Positions 36,201 through 51,200 of a stretch of 64,000 nt of DNA are shown here, piece by piece. Numbering within the stretch: the stretch's first letter is position 1; the number at the start of each line of letters is the position of its first letter. The stretch spans positions 1,344,491-1,408,490 of the forward strand of contig VYZI01000125.1 in assembly GCA_013397695.1 (NCBI GenBank). Direction: 5' to 3'. The position numbers and the translations under genes were made by a program. The notes beneath the pieces were generated by a model. It was not told where the DNA came from. It made no database searches and was given only the letters and a program-made list of their open reading frames with translations. This DNA comes from Centropus unirufus (lineage: Eukaryota > Chordata > Aves > Cuculiformes > Centropidae).

Positions 36201-39200
36201 AGGAGTGGCTGAGGGAGCTGGGGTTATTCAGCTTGGAGAAGAGGAGGCTGAGAGGAGACCTTATCCCTGCCTACAGCTGCCTGAAAGGAGGTTGTGGAGA
36301 GGTGTTGCTGGTCTCTTCTCCGAGGTGACAGGTGATAGGACAAGGGGGAATGGCCTCAAGCTGTGCCTAGGCAGGTTCAGATTGGACATTGAGAAAAAAT
36401 TCTTCAGGGGAAGGGTCCTCAGGCCCTGGCAGAGGCTGCGCAGGAAGGTGGTGGAGTCCCCATCCCTGGAGGTGTTTTGAAGACTGGGAGATGAGGTGCT
36501 TGGGGATATGGTTTAGTGGCAGACAGGTACGGTTGGACTCAATGATCTCAGAGGTCTTTTCCAGCCTGGTGGTGATTCTATGAAAACAAACGAATCCACT
36601 CAAAATCTCTGCATATGTACATTTTCCTGTTATCTCTTCAGATTAATGTCATCTTTGTTACACGATTATATAAACTGCGGAATTAACTGTAACTTGCCAT
36701 GTGATCTCAAATAATAGCAAGCTCATTGCAAGCTTTATCTGCAGAAGAAAGAATTTACACATGTTTGATTTAGTGAAAGACTCAGTGTTAGAGCATTTGA
36801 GCATGAGGTCAGCACTTGGTGTTGTAAGACCTCATCGTTAACCACTTCTTAATGCGACTTTAGTGCTTCATATTGAAAGCAGTGCTGCTGTTGTAATCGA
36901 ACAGATGAAACCCTATCTGGATGAGGAAGAAGTTAAATTCAGCTTCTCTATTTTTGTGCTTGGAACTTGGCAATAGCACAACTGTTGACAGAAAACAGGT
37001 TTTGGCTTCTGTGAGTTTGCCTATAGGGAAGATAATTGTTTCCCTGTTTTTGTTTAGAACCATCCACGAGTAGATCTGCATTGAACTTCTCAGATGTGTT
37101 AACAAGGCCCTCTCTTCATCGGAGCCATTTGAACTGTACCGTGTTGGATTCCACAGTACCACATTGTCAGCCCTCTACATCTTCTTCACTTGGCATTGGC
37201 AGTCCTGGACTGTCCCTTGTAAAAGAAATAAAAGATTCTACCTCTCAGCATGATGATGATAACATCTCAACAACCAGTGGCTTCTCCTCTAGAGCATCTG
37301 ACAAAGGTAACTTTCATGTTCTCAAATTCATTTTTTTGGTAACACAAAGTACTTCACCTTCTTTAGTATTCCACATTGCCTTGGTAAATAAAGTAGGTGA
37401 ATGTCAGCTTTGGATGTGAGAATTTAAGTTTACTTTTTAGTATTTTATAAGTATATAAAGCTGTCACCCTTTAAATATAGCCATACTTCAGAATAGATTT
37501 CTCAGACCTTAATGTCCACTTGAAGATTACTTGCTGTAGCTTAACAGCTAGGTTGGCTGCCTAGAAGTGACTCAGAACACCTGGCAGCTAGTTAAATGTG
37601 AGTAAATACAGGTGACAAATAGAAACACAAGGTGTTTTCTCCAGAAGTCAGTAAAGGAGTACCAGCTGGCAGTACTGATGTGTTTTGCTAAACTCAGTAA
37701 AGAATGCACACCATTTAAAAAGAAAAAAAAAACCCCATGTTATATTGATGTAGTTGGGGACCTAGGTGAGCTCCCTGAGAAAGGACAGGCAGCAGGTTCA
37801 CAACCTTTTCAAGTCCCCAGTATAAATGAGGATTGAGAGATGCTTAGCAAGTTCTCTAGAGGACATACTTTTACAATTTAGAGTAGATGCTCCCAGCGTT
37901 TATCAATATAACCCAAGTTTACTAGAGCTTTCTGGTGTGTCTCTGTAAAATCTACATGGAAAATAGTTTAACTCTTAGATCAGTCTTTGGGGAACGTTTC
38001 AGCTTTAAAATGTGTGCAATTCTGACCTGTACTGGCCTCCAGTCTTTTACCAATGTAAGAAAAACTTTGTGTCATTATAGATGCAGCAGTGTTTATCCAA
38101 TTCCCTCTTCTTTTACCATAAAAGAATTAAAAGTAGAATTGCTCTGCCTTGGGAGCATGCTGTTATCTCATGCTTGCTTTTGAAAGATTACTGAAAGGCA
38201 ACGTATTTGCAGTTCTGAGAGCAGATTTCAAGTTGAGTTTATACTTGGTTTTCCTACCCTGTGTGAAATTGATCTGCCAGACAAAGTCTGAAGGGTAGTG
38301 TGCTGGATAAAGGAGCATAAGGGATCTCTTTCATTCTGTAGGGTGTATTTTACTGTATTAAAGACCTCTGGAGTTAGTGTAATCTTTGATGTTAAAGTTC
38401 TCTCTCTATATGCACATGGCATTTACACGTAGCATGTGTCATTTTGGCAGATATCACAGTTTCAAAGACTACTTCAGCACCACTGCTCTGGTCCGCAGAG
38501 GCCGAAAGAACTCATTCCCTCTCACAGCATCCTGCAGCTAGCTCTAAAAAACCTGCATTCAATTTGTCTGCTTTTGGAACTCCCTCTCCCGTAAGTACTG
38601 CACAGTATTAATTGTAATCAATTTGATTGCCCAGTTTTTTTTTCCTTACCACTTATCATTTCCGTAGTCACTTGGAAACACTTCTGTCTTTAAGACAAGC
38701 CAGCTGGGGGATTCTCCTTTCTACCCTGGAAAGACCACGTATGGTGGTGCAGCTGCAGCAGCAAGGGAGACAAAAGCACGGATTGCTCCTTATCAGGTAG
38801 GATAACAGCAGCATGGTGTGATTGAAGGGCTGAAAGGGTGGTGCTGCCCACAAGAGTTGTGAGCAATGAGCCTAATGTGGCAATAGTTGTTGCTCTCCTC
38901 TCTCAGACTGACTACAAGAGTAGAAAAGAAAAAATTCTGCTCAATTTGTTTGGTGATTGTTTATGTAGAAATACTTGTGAAAATGCATAAGAACAATGGT
39001 AACACCTTAGGTTCTGGCTCCTTGTTGGCTGTTGGTATTTCCTCTGCTAAGTCTTTCAGGAAATCTCATTAAGGTGCCATTGTCTGCCTCTGGCTGTGCT
39101 ATGTTAAAGTTACCTGTAAATGAAACCAGTGATTCATAACTTGGCATAACTTGGAAAACTTGTGTTTATAGAAGCAAAAGCCATCTGCCTGGCACTTGTC

Positions 39201-42200
39201 CATAGGCGTTCCACGAGCACAGCTACACTCATGTTATGAGCATTTGGTGTAAAACTGTGCTCTTTCTACTGTAGTGATAGTGCAGCCCCACCTCAAGTAC
39301 TGTGTGCAGTTCTGAGCACCGCAGTATAAAAAGGATCTAAAGCTACTGGAGTGTCTGGAGGAGGCAGCAAAGTTGGTGAAGGACTTAGAGGGGAAGCTGT
39401 ATGAGGAGTGGCTGAAGTCACTTGGTCTGTTCAGCCTGGAGAAGGAGACCTCATTGCTGTTTACTACTTGGAGGTGGAGGTGCTGATCTCTTCCCTCTGT
39501 TGGCCAACGATAGGACCTGATGTAATGGTGGGAAGATGTGCCGGGGGATGTGGTTAGGTTTGACATTAGGAAAAGGTTCCTCACCCAGAGGGTGGTGAAG
39601 CCCTGGAACAGCTCCCCAGGGGAGCAGTCATGGCACCATGCCTGACAACATTCAAGAAACATTTGCACAACATCCTCAGACACTCAGTGTGAGTGTTGGG
39701 GTTGTCCTCTGCGGGGACGGAGTTAGACTCAACAATCCATGCGGGTACCTTCCAGCTCAAAGACATTCTATGAGTCTAAAAGACAGCTGTGCTGATCCTT
39801 TGCTTTTCTGTTACATAGATGGAGGCATGCCATCCTAAAAGCAATTTCAAGATAATCAATGAAGTGCTTTCTATTTTAATATCATTCAGGTAGCTTTTGG
39901 AAAGAGTTGCTTGCCCCTAAGAGTCCTTAGCGTTCTAACATGAGCCAGGAAATTTAAAATGCTGACAACTCTCAGTAGCCTCAGTTGACTCTAAAAGGAA
40001 GTCAGTAAATCTGGTTCAGCTGGAATGCGTTTAAATCAAACTCACTGTTACTTTTCAAATAAATAAATAAATAAAACTAAGTCAAAAGGAACTTTTAAGG
40101 AACTGAAAATAAGAGTTTGCTGGACCTATTCTGGCAATACGTTTATGCCGTGGCACAAGCAGACCTACAAGTTCCTGACATACAGGAAACCTTGAAAACT
40201 TGTGGTTTGTTCTGAATTGGTGTTAAACTTCAGAGCACTCAAAACTTCCTGTAGGTTGGGAGCCCTCTTTGGTCAGCTGTTTATTTTTTTTCACAATATG
40301 ATCGTGGATTTGCTGAAAACAGGAACGAAAATACCAGACTTTTAAAGGAGAGGTTAACTTGCTTGTTTCTGCATGTTGGTGATTCCAGTGAGTCTCGCTT
40401 GTGTTTTTTACGTGCTGTATGGCCCGCTTCCTGTCTTCAGACAGCAGTGTGGTAATGTGGTGTGGTTACAGGAGGTTTGACTTAAAAGGTTTTTGTTTTT
40501 TGGAGTTATTCAGAATCACGTGGTGCAAATAAAAGAGTTCGTTTTCAATGACTTATGTTTAAATCTGCTACCTTTCAAATCAGATCTTTAAATTTTTAAA
40601 CAGTAAAAAGGTCTGCAGTCAACTGTAATCTTGGAAGGGAAGAAACAAGGAAAGCAAAACTGGATATTCTTGGTGATGATTGTATACATTGGTTTAAGAT
40701 GGAATGCTTACACCATTGTGAAAATGAGTTCTGTTTTGTTACCGAAAGTACTGTCTGAAGCACAAGCCTTTGCTTCAGTTCTGTTTTCCTAATTCCTGCT
40801 TCAGAGACCCTAATGGCCTAACATCTTCCGTTTTATGACCTTTTATATTTAAGTGTCTTCTGTTGCTTTGTCCCATGTGCAAGATGCACGGGGCTGTACT
40901 TTATAAGTCAGAGTACGTTTTCTCCTTCATGGCTTGGATGCCCAGTGAGTGCATTCTTCTCTGTCATCATTAAAGTATCAATTATATCATCATTGTAGCC
41001 ATAGGGCATACAGTACATGCATTTTTAATTTCAAATCAAGCATAGTAATATTTGCAATGATGTTTTTGCAGCCGCCAGTAAGAAGGCAAATGAAAGCTAA
41101 ACAAGCAAATGTGCAATCCTATGGTGTGACAAGTTCCACAGCGCGGCGCATCTTGCAGTCATTGGAGAAGATGTCAAGTCCTTTGGCGGTAAATTACACT
41201 CCTTTTCCTCTGTTTTATTCCATGTGTTTTAAAAACATAGTTCATGTGCCAGTATAGGATAAAGAATCTTCTTTAGGTAGTGTCTAGTTGAACTTTTTTC
41301 TATTGTTTTTTCAACAGGATGCTAAAAGGATTCCATCTCCTATTTCTAATCCTCTGTCTTCTGTAAGTTGATCACAATTCCCCCCCATTTTTGTTGGATT
41401 GAACCTTCTCAGGAAAAAGAATCATCCTCTCATATTTAGGTTTTTTTTTTTCCTCCCCCATAGCCTGTGGACAGGAGCGTGCTGAACATCTCTAGCTTCC
41501 AATCCAAACAAAAACAGGTAAGAACCAGTAACGTCTAAAGCTGAGACAGAAAACTTTCTGTGCTTTGTAGCTATTAGAAGAAATGTCACAAACCTCAATG
41601 ACAGCGCACACATGGATTCAAGTTAATGTTAGCGTTGTGTGAATTATAGCTGTCTTGGCGGTGTGGAAAGAGCTAAAAATGACTTTTCTACCCACGCTAG
41701 ATAGAGGACTGTGAAGATTACTCAGGTTAAGGGTTATGCTGTCTTTATGTGGTGGCATCTCAATATGTCAATCAAGAACAACTTCTCCAGAACACACAAA
41801 GTAGTTTTACCTTGTCCTGCAACTTGAGGCTAAGGTTAGTGTGTATTAATCTTTCTGTTTAGGAACAGCTTCTCTTGCAGAAATGATCACCAATAGAGAA
41901 ATATTGATTAAGTCATCAGGCAGACCTGGTGCAGATTTCCAAGTTCACTTTAAGCAGAAATGACACTTCTGTATTTCTGCACAAAGCAAGGAGAAGAAAA
42001 ATTGTTAAATTCTGTCACTTATGTAGCCGTACATTCCTAAATTCCTATTTGGAGGTAGCACTGAATTGGTGACGATGCTGTGGAAAATCATTATTTCCTT
42101 CGTTTTTGTTTAAAAAAAAATAAAACTAGTCATGTTTTTAAATCCCTTTAATTTGGGATATCATTGGGTTTATTCAGTTGTAAAATCTACAAAATGCCAC

Positions 42201-45200
42201 TTTGAGATCAGGCGACTGAAGGAACAAAACCATGGTTTTTCTTCATGCAAACTTTTCTTCTGCTGTTTTAATGGAAAAAATTGACTAAATCCCCCAAGAG
42301 TTGCTGTGCTGAGTCTTTGATTAGAAATAGAATTACTTTTACTGTCACTCAGAGTTACGAACTTTGTGTTCCTCTATTGTGTTTCACCATATCCCTAAAT
42401 TACAAGAACTTTAAAAAGTAGGGTGTATAATCTCTCCGCTGTAAATGTTATCCAAGTATTGGAAAACAAAGCTGATATGGATTCTTAATTATATTGTGGA
42501 ACTACACCTGTGATGAGGTATTAAGAAAGATCTCCCAGATTGGCAGCGGAGAGCCTGACATCAGCCAGAAAGCGAATGTTGCACACAGCTGTCACTGGGT
42601 AAAAGTAGGGAGATTGTCTATTCCCAGCACTGGAATTCATAGCTTGGCAGGGACGGGGTAGCCCTTGAGGAGAAGGGGAGAGGCTTATGTCTTTTCCTGC
42701 TGAAGCAAATGTGTGGTTGACAGAAGACTTTAAGTGTTCCAGTCAAGGGTGTTTTTTACTACAAGGGTCTGTACCAGCCTGAGTAGCTCTTGGTGTATTA
42801 AGCATCCAACTGGGTAATGTTTTCTTTATATGGTACCTTTCCTGTCTCTCCCATTTGATCCCTCCTACAATAAGGTTCTCTGCCCAATGGATGAAGGAAA
42901 GGCCATCCGTGTGTTTTTCCTGGATGTTAGTAAGGCTCTTGATACTGTCCCGCACAGCTTCCTTCTGGACAAGTTGTCCAGCTGTGGGATGAGCAGGTAG
43001 ACAGTGCACTGAGTGAAGAACTGGCTGAAGGACAGGGCTCAAAGGGTTGTGGTGGATGGGGCTGCGTTTGGTTTTCACCAGCAGTGCTGCTCGGGGCTCA
43101 GTTCTGGGGCAGGTTCCATTCAATGTGTTTATCAACCATCTGGAGGCAGGAGGTATGAACCCTTGGCAAGTTGGATGATACCAGACTGGGAGCTGCTGTT
43201 GACTCTCAAGGTTCAAGAGGCCTTGCTGAAGGATCTTAGATTTGAGCCTTGGGCTATGATTAATGGAATGGAATTTATCAGGTCGTAATGCTGGATTCTG
43301 CTCCTGGGACAGAGTAATGCCAGGCATGAGTACAAATTGGGGGAGGAGTGGCAACTCTTGCCGGAAGGGACCTGGGGGTGCTGGTCGACAGGAGGCTTAG
43401 TGGGAGGAAGCGGTGCCCTGGCAGCCAGGAGGGCAAACCACATCCTGAGGTGCACCGAGCAGCACTACTGGCCGGTCAAAGAGGTGATTATCCCACCGTA
43501 CTTAGCATTGGTGCGGATCAAAAGAGGTGATTATCCTGCTGTATTTAGTGTTGCTGCTGCCTCAACTTGAGCCCTGCCTGCAGTTCTTACCGGCACAATT
43601 TAAGAAAGGGCTGGAAGGCTTGTCCACCAAGGAGTGGCTAAGGGTACTGGATTTGTCTAGTGAGCAGGGAAAGAGGCTGAGGGGCAGCACCGTGGTTGTC
43701 TCCGGTTTGCTGAGGGGGAAAAGTGCAGAGGGAGATGCTGATCTCTGCTCCCAGGTTGTGTGGAAACAGCTCAAAGCTGCATCCCTCAGAGGAGGTTCAG
43801 ACTTGACATTCGGAAGCATTTCTTTGCTGAGATGGTGGCCAAACCCTGGAACAGGCTTCCTGGAGAGGTTGTTGATGCCCCATGCCTGTCAAGAGTGTAC
43901 AAGTTTACCACGCTTTACCTTGTGGTCAGCCCTGAAACAGTCAGGCTATTGGACCTGATGGTCATTGTAGGTCCCGTCCAGCCGAAATAGTCTATTCTGA
44001 TCCTGTTCTGTTTACATTTAAAGCCAGCAGTGGACCGACCTTCACTTAGAACGCCTTTATGAACTTAAATAAACCACATTTTACTCAAGATCTCAAAACA
44101 AATATACCTGTTTTTATAAGAATGTACTATATAGATCACACAGCATGAAATGATGTGTTGTGTCTTGACCAAGAGCCGAGGTACTGCAGAGTCAAAGCTT
44201 GCATTGTAAACACAGTTCTCGGTGGATACTAATTTAAATAGTAACGTGCATCCTCAGCCTGATTCTTCTGACCCTTAAGACTGCAGATGGATTCTTTGGC
44301 AAATCTTGGAACCTTTTGGGGTCATTTTCATGTCACAATTCAGTGAAGTCAGTTTTGCAGAATGTAGAGTCCTTTCTGTTAAAAAATACCTCTCATCTGT
44401 GAAAATGCTTTGATGACGAAAGTCAGACCAGTACTTTTAAGCACATCTGGCACATGGGAACAGATTTTAATGGATGAGGCTATTTTTAAATTATTTTACA
44501 ACTTTTTTTTTAATGTGTAGCTTCAAAGGAGAAAAATCTAGAAAAGATGAAACCCAGAAGCCTTGATAATTAGCTACTTAACACTTTGCATGTTAAATTA
44601 ATGGATTAAGCCAGTAAAAAAAATACCGAAAGGTAGGCAGAGGGGAGGAAAAAATGGGTGTGTATTATAGCAATACGAGTTATTTTGATTGAAGTGATAC
44701 GAATTTTTTTTGTTTATGAAGTTAACTGCCTGTATTTTAAGTGGAATTCACTCAGGCTGTAGCTATTTCTGTAGCTTTATGGATTTCAGAACTGTTTTTC
44801 TGTTGATTTCCCTCTGTAAGGCGAATGCTTTCAGTACCAAATAATTTTCACTGGGTGCTGGAGCTGATGGAAGGTTTATAGTTCTGTAACTTTTTCCTCA
44901 CTAAATGCCATGGTGGTTTGGACGGGTAGACAAGGATAAATCGATTTCTTTTTCCCTTTCAAAGATGGAATCACAGCATCCACCTGTCCAGAAACTCATG
45001 ACACCAAAGTCAATCTCTCTGCCAGTGAGTCGGACCCAGTATTTCAAACCATCTCTGACTCCAGCTGCTGATTCCAGCAAAGTTCACCAGAGAGTAGATA
45101 CAAAGCACAAAGTAAGTTAAATTTCTGGGTCTTATTTGCCTGCTTTTTACCAGCTTGGAATGTCTTTGACCAATTATTGTGCTAAGGTGCTGTTTCTTGC

Positions 45201-48200
45201 CAAAGAGTGCCAATAGCATGTGAGGTAAGCATCAGGAGAACCATTGTGGAAGAGGTAGTTTGAGCTTCTGTGGATTTAATTGTGTTTTGGGGACATAAAG
45301 TGACTGGTGGTTGTTTTCAGAGTGTGGTAACATGCTTTTGGGTTGGGCTCTTTGCAGTGAAAGAGTGTTAAAGTACAGAAACCTTTTCCTTTTCATGTGC
45401 TCCTGTACAAAAAGCTGTTGCTAATGGGATGTATTGAAGCTGTGTATAAACTCTTTCAGGTGAACAATGGGCTCTGAGTGAGATTTTTGACAATAAGCTT
45501 AATTACCCATTCTGATTGCTTTAGTGTAGATGGAGTCCCTGATAAACTTTAATTAGCAAGATCTGCATCTCTTTCATAAAAAAAACAAAAACAAAAAACG
45601 TGTGGTTTCAGTATAAAACTGAATGCAAAAGTGACCAGGTGTTAGATCTATGGGCTTTTTAAATGCATATCAAAGCAGATAGTTGTAGTGGTTAGGGAAC
45701 AGGCTTAAGCAGATGAGGCATATTTGTATATCTAGTGGCATAAACAACAAAAAAACAACACAGGAAGTGGTTGTCTTCACTTTGTATAAAGTATATAAAT
45801 GCATTCCGATAAATCTTGAAATAAATCAAATTTAATTTGCAGAGCATGCGAGAGAAGAGCTTTCCCCCAGAACAGCAAGTACCAGCAGCTGAAAGGTATG
45901 ACAAAACTCTGAATTTAAAACACTTGAAAGCTTTCTGCCTTGTCACTACAGTCTGCGTGCCTGTCTCCTCTTGAGAAGGCACTCACAGTTCTCAGTGGAG
46001 GGAACAGAAAATACAGCAAAAAATTGTATTATGGAAGCACTTCACTTTTTTAACATCTTCATGTTTATGAGTGGGACAGGTTTTAGTTGTTAATTGCTTG
46101 GAGTCCAAAAGCTTTGCCTTACAGGAAATATTTTTTCTGAATGCTTCTTTATTGGGGTGAAGTGGTTTACTTTTCAGGTGTATATTTGGGTTTTATTTTT
46201 TTTAAATAAACCTAGAACCTGGAGGAGGATATTTTTTACTGCTCTCTTCATGGAGAAGTGAACTACTCTATGAGTTTGCATGAAAAACAGGAGCCCTTCA
46301 GAGTCATCTGAGGCCAAATGCCCACTTATCTCTCAAACAAAATTTCAGGACACTCACTAATTTTATTTTTTCTTGAGGAAATTTTCTTGTAGTACATGGC
46401 TGGTTTGGTTTAGGTGGAATGACTTCACCTCCAGATGACACTGATGGCTCTCCCTTCTGGGGAACTTGAATTTTGGATAATGCTTGAATTCAGACACTTT
46501 GCATTCAAAGGACATCTTTTTTGGATAATTCCTCCTTTTCAAATAACAGCAGCAGGAAATCATATTTTGTTGTCTCTGTGTTCATCTTCCAGACAGTTCT
46601 TTTGCTTCCTCAAGCACTCTTTGGTTCGAAGGAAAGGAAAACAACAAAACACAAGCAAAAAATCCACAGCAGTCACCTTTTCAGGGGTGTGAGAAATAGG
46701 CTCAAAGGTTTTGGCATAGGTGCAAACAGATCTTAGGTTTCAATTCTGGGTTTTCCAACTGTTTTAAATTTCCTTTGTTAGAACTCTTCTCCAAATAGAA
46801 GGGAAATCTAGAAAACCAACACTACTTTTTATTTGCTTGCCAAATTCAATTGTCATGTTCTACTCTTGTCTATAGAGAAGGTCCTTTTTTAAAAAAAAGA
46901 TCCTTTTATAAATCCAGTCTCTGGATGCAATCCATGTTAAGGAGCAGGAAGGCATCACTGATGAGGGACAGCTGTCCAGATCCCTTTGCAGTGAACCTGC
47001 AGGGCTTTGGTACCTCTCTGTCCAGCCTACCAAGGCTGATGATTTTTAAAACAGTGAGAATTGTAGATTGGGCTGGAAGGCAGAAGACTGCCTTTGGCTC
47101 TGAGAAGCTGACAGGTGTTAACAGCAAACAGGAATGTGGGCTATTAAAGGCAGGCTGTAATTGTCTGAATAAAGCTCTACTTTGACATTAGACTTTTTTC
47201 TCAGAATTCAAATTGATTGTCAGTTTGGATTACAGAGAGGTTTGAGCATATGGCCATCAGGATCTGGCTCCCTCGCAGTGGTTGTAGTGCTAAGCAGGCT
47301 GTTTGCCTGACAAGTTCTGACCAAATTCTCTTTCTCAGTCTTCTGGAGACTTAATCTGGTCCAGTGTAATCAAATGCACTTTTGTAATGACTGCTTGGCT
47401 GCAGGATGAGCTTTAATATGGTAATTTTTCTAGGGACGCTTCACTTTGATGCCATATGCCTTTTTTGGTTATTCCTTAGCTCACTTTAGGATGTGATGGT
47501 AGTGAGGGGTGTTTGGATCTTTTGGATGTTTTTTTTTTCTTTTTCCCTTGTCACTTGGATTAGGAAATCTTTCTGGTTTGTGTCTAGGCTTTCCTCCTGA
47601 ACAGAGAAATGCTTTTGTGTGCCACACAAAAGGGATCTGTATTCATGTTTGAAAAGATTTCTGGAATGTTGGCACACTTAAACACCTCTGCTGCTTCTGC
47701 TCATGGCTCCAGGAAAGCCAGAGCAGCTTCCAAAGTTTCTGCCATATTGTCTTGCCATACAACTTTAAGGCATTCTATTCCATAGAAGCTGTTGGCAGCA
47801 TTTAAAGTGTGCTTACATCCACGCACCCGCTCTCTCCCCGCATGTATTTTGAGTTGTTTTATATCCCTTCAAAGACACACACTCATTACGGAATCAGAAA
47901 GCTGGCAGCTGAAGTTCCCACTGTCTGGACTATTAAAGGAAGCATTAGAAAATAATAATCTAAATCAGTTCTCCTATTTCAGCTCTTTTGGTTTAGTCAT
48001 CGTTCCTTTATGGATGTTGTGACTGTTTCTTCAGCATGTCCTCCTTGCTGTTTTTATTATTGCAGCTTCTGCTTTTGAGAACATCAGGTGTTTGCCAGCA
48101 TTTAGCAACTCTTTGAACATTTTATTCTGATTCAAATTAGAACATGTCAGTTATAGGACTCATAGTGGCTATAACAGCTTGTAATAAATAGTTGAAAAGT

Positions 48201-51200
48201 TGATTTTTGTTTTTTATTTAACACCCCCCTCCGCAACTGCGTGTTATTACCCTGTGGCAGCAACCTGAGCTACCCCAAATTCAGCACTCCTGCATCGAAC
48301 GGGCTGTCTTCAGGAGGAGTGAATGGTGGTGGCAAGATGAGGAGGGAGAGAGGAGTACACTATGTATCAAAACCTGGACAGGAACAACAGGTAAGAGACT
48401 CATAAGTTAATTGCCATCATGGAGATTACTGAGGTAACCAGCAAAGTCTTGACAGTCTTATTGCCTCATGGAATTTATATTAATGCCACTTAAGTGTTGT
48501 GGGTTTTTCATTGTGAGTTGCAGGGCAGGCTCCAGTATTTTTGTCTGTGTAAGTGCCTCAGCTTCGGTCTTGTACATTTAAAATCTTTAATCATATTATC
48601 TTGGAGGTGCTTTTTTACTCTCAGCTTTCTCATTAGCAGTTGAATGGAAGAATTTCAGGGGAGATTTGTAGAGTTTTTTTTGGGAAGGAATGGTGTTTGA
48701 AACAAATGCCAAGTAAGCAAACAAGTTCATTTAATTTGTTATTTCACATAGAATGATACAGGCCAGGAGTCTGAAGCAGAAGATTGTTCTGCAGGCCTGC
48801 TCGTGATCAGCCACAATTTTTGGCACTTAACCTCAGTGACAGGGTTTTTTTTCTTTTCTTTTTTTTTTAAAATGGGAAAAGTCCCTTTAATAAAACTGGT
48901 CATGGCTGTCCTGAAAATTGTTTTTCTAATTGGGAGATTGTGTCAGCTGCCCTGCTGCTGGATCTTGGGTATAAAACAAGTCTTCTGGCTGATGCAAAAG
49001 GATGAAAGATGTAAGCTGTAGGATGTGTTAAATCTGTGTAGTAGCAACTTGTATCTCTGCTTAGTCACTTCTGGGTAGGTCTTGGTACTACTGTGCAGAT
49101 TGTGGTAAGATTGGCTCTTCCTATTTAATCCCTAACTCATGTAGTTTTGGTAATCATGTAGTTTAAAAGCCAAGGATAAGACCAGAACTTTTTAAGGTAA
49201 GCTAGTTTGAGTTATAAATTTTCATCCTGGTAACATGATATAGACTGTATTTGCCAGTGTGATCTGTGCTGCTGGGCAGACTTTCTTTTTTTGGTCTTTC
49301 CTGCTTTGGTTTGAGGTTCTCTATACACTAAGGAGCCCACATACTACTTTAAAGATTATCTTTTCCAAGTTCACTGCAGTAGCACCTTCAGAAACTTTAT
49401 CAGCTGCCCTACCTCACTGTGCAAGAGAAACTTTCTCATTTGTCTTGAGAGTTTACTCTTAACTGAAGAGATGAGAGGGCAATTGGAAAGGATGATTTCT
49501 CTCTAGATCTTTAATAACCAAAGCACAGAAAACAAAAATAAATCTGCTCTTTGCCCATTTTCTGTTCTGGACAGGTAGCACTTAGAGCTAACTTTCAGTG
49601 TTATTACCGGACAGGCTGTGGATGCAGTATCCCATGGCAACATCCCGGCCAGGAATTAAAATGACTGGGCAGGCTGAGGTGGGGAGGCTCGGGTGCCTTT
49701 TGAAAACTTGGTTTATCCCAATCCATAGATCTCTGTTATAATTTTGTTAAGAAATGAAGGGTGAGACAGGGTAGGAAAGTATGATGTAAAAGAGAAAAAT
49801 AGAATGTACAACTTTAAAAAAAAAACAAAAAAACCCCCAAACATTACATTTTACAACAATTAAAATTTCCATGTAGGAGGTGGAGGAACCGGTACTACCG
49901 AAAGTACCCCTGCCCATCAGTACTGCCTCACTGCCTTCGTTCAACTTTAGCTTTCTTCCCAGTAGTGCTGTCTCATCATCACCAAGCACTGCTTCAACAG
50001 CAGTGGCGAACAAGGTAAATATTTGTTGTATATCCTGGATGCTGCTTTTTGATGAACATTCACTGCTGTGTGGCACTTTGGCTCCTTCTGTGGTGGTCGT
50101 GGAACTAAGCAACACGAGCTTATATCCTCTTAAATAAAGCAAGGTTGTGTTCTGATTTGGAGGTGGGGGGAGACCCCTGTCTATCTTATCCTTTGCAAAT
50201 TTCTGGTTAACATAATCATCTATTTCAAATGCTGTGGAGATGTTGTTGCGATTTTATGTCACATTATTAAGTTAGAGCAGCATTCATTTATGGTCATATG
50301 AGCCTAGTGTAGAATATGAGCATAAAGGTACGATAACTGGAATATTATTGCAGTAAAATAAACATTCACCTGTTCCAGGGTGCTTGAAATTTTTTTTGTG
50401 TGTTTTGAAGCAGTTGTGCTTTAACATATTAAGGTATTTGCTAAAGGTCCAATTACAATTGAGCAGAGTTAAAGGCTCCTAAGCTGCATGGTCTGCTGCT
50501 CCATGTATTTGATGTGTTTCAATCTAGGGAGCATCTCAGTTTTTCCTCTCGATTTGTCAGATTTGGTTTTGATACTATTGTAGTCTGCTCACTCACAAGT
50601 TCGTTTTAGTTTATTTTAACTCTGTGGGTTAGAAACGTGCACCAAACATCAGATTTCCCAGCTTAACTGCAGGGCATATTAGTGAATGCGGGTAATGGCT
50701 GTTTTTCCAAAGGTTTATTTCCTTTAGATACAAATCTTAATTCTTTTGAAAATCTAGGTACAACCAGCAAGCGGTGCTGGTAGTCCTGTGTTCAGATTTT
50801 CATCTCCAATTGTGAAATCTACTGAGGCAGAAGTGCTACCTCCATTGTCTGTAAGTGAGATCAACAAAACACAACCTTTTCTCCAGCCTTTTTAGTAGAA
50901 AATTGCAGAAAATACGGCAGAACGGGCCCTGATAATGGGGAGATATAAATGTCTGTTTCTGCCTTATGATTTGATATCAAATGTGTATACCAAAAGCTTG
51001 AAGACTGGATTTCAGTTTTTATTTGTGTGTGAAATTTGATTAAAATTTCTTTAGTTTGAGAACCTGAACGATCTCTCTTTCTTGTAGCAGATCGGGTTTA
51101 CATTTAGTGTTCCTGTTGTGAAATCAGCAGAGCGTTCTGCATCCAGTGGTACGCCAGTGACGTCCTTCCTTACTCTAGGTAACAAACTCGCATTTCAGAT

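Noticed and set aside
40665..40765. Possible box C/D snoRNA (gtgatga near 40672, ctga near 40754, with a short terminal cttg/caag pairing)
   Set aside because: The C box directly abuts the stem, inner boxes are unclear and no rRNA guide match was recognised. Chance occurrence is likely in a 2.3-kb intron.
42743..43354. A 203-codon frame on the - strand
   Set aside because: It is the antisense of a CR1 LINE copy whose sense strand carries the reverse transcriptase remnant.
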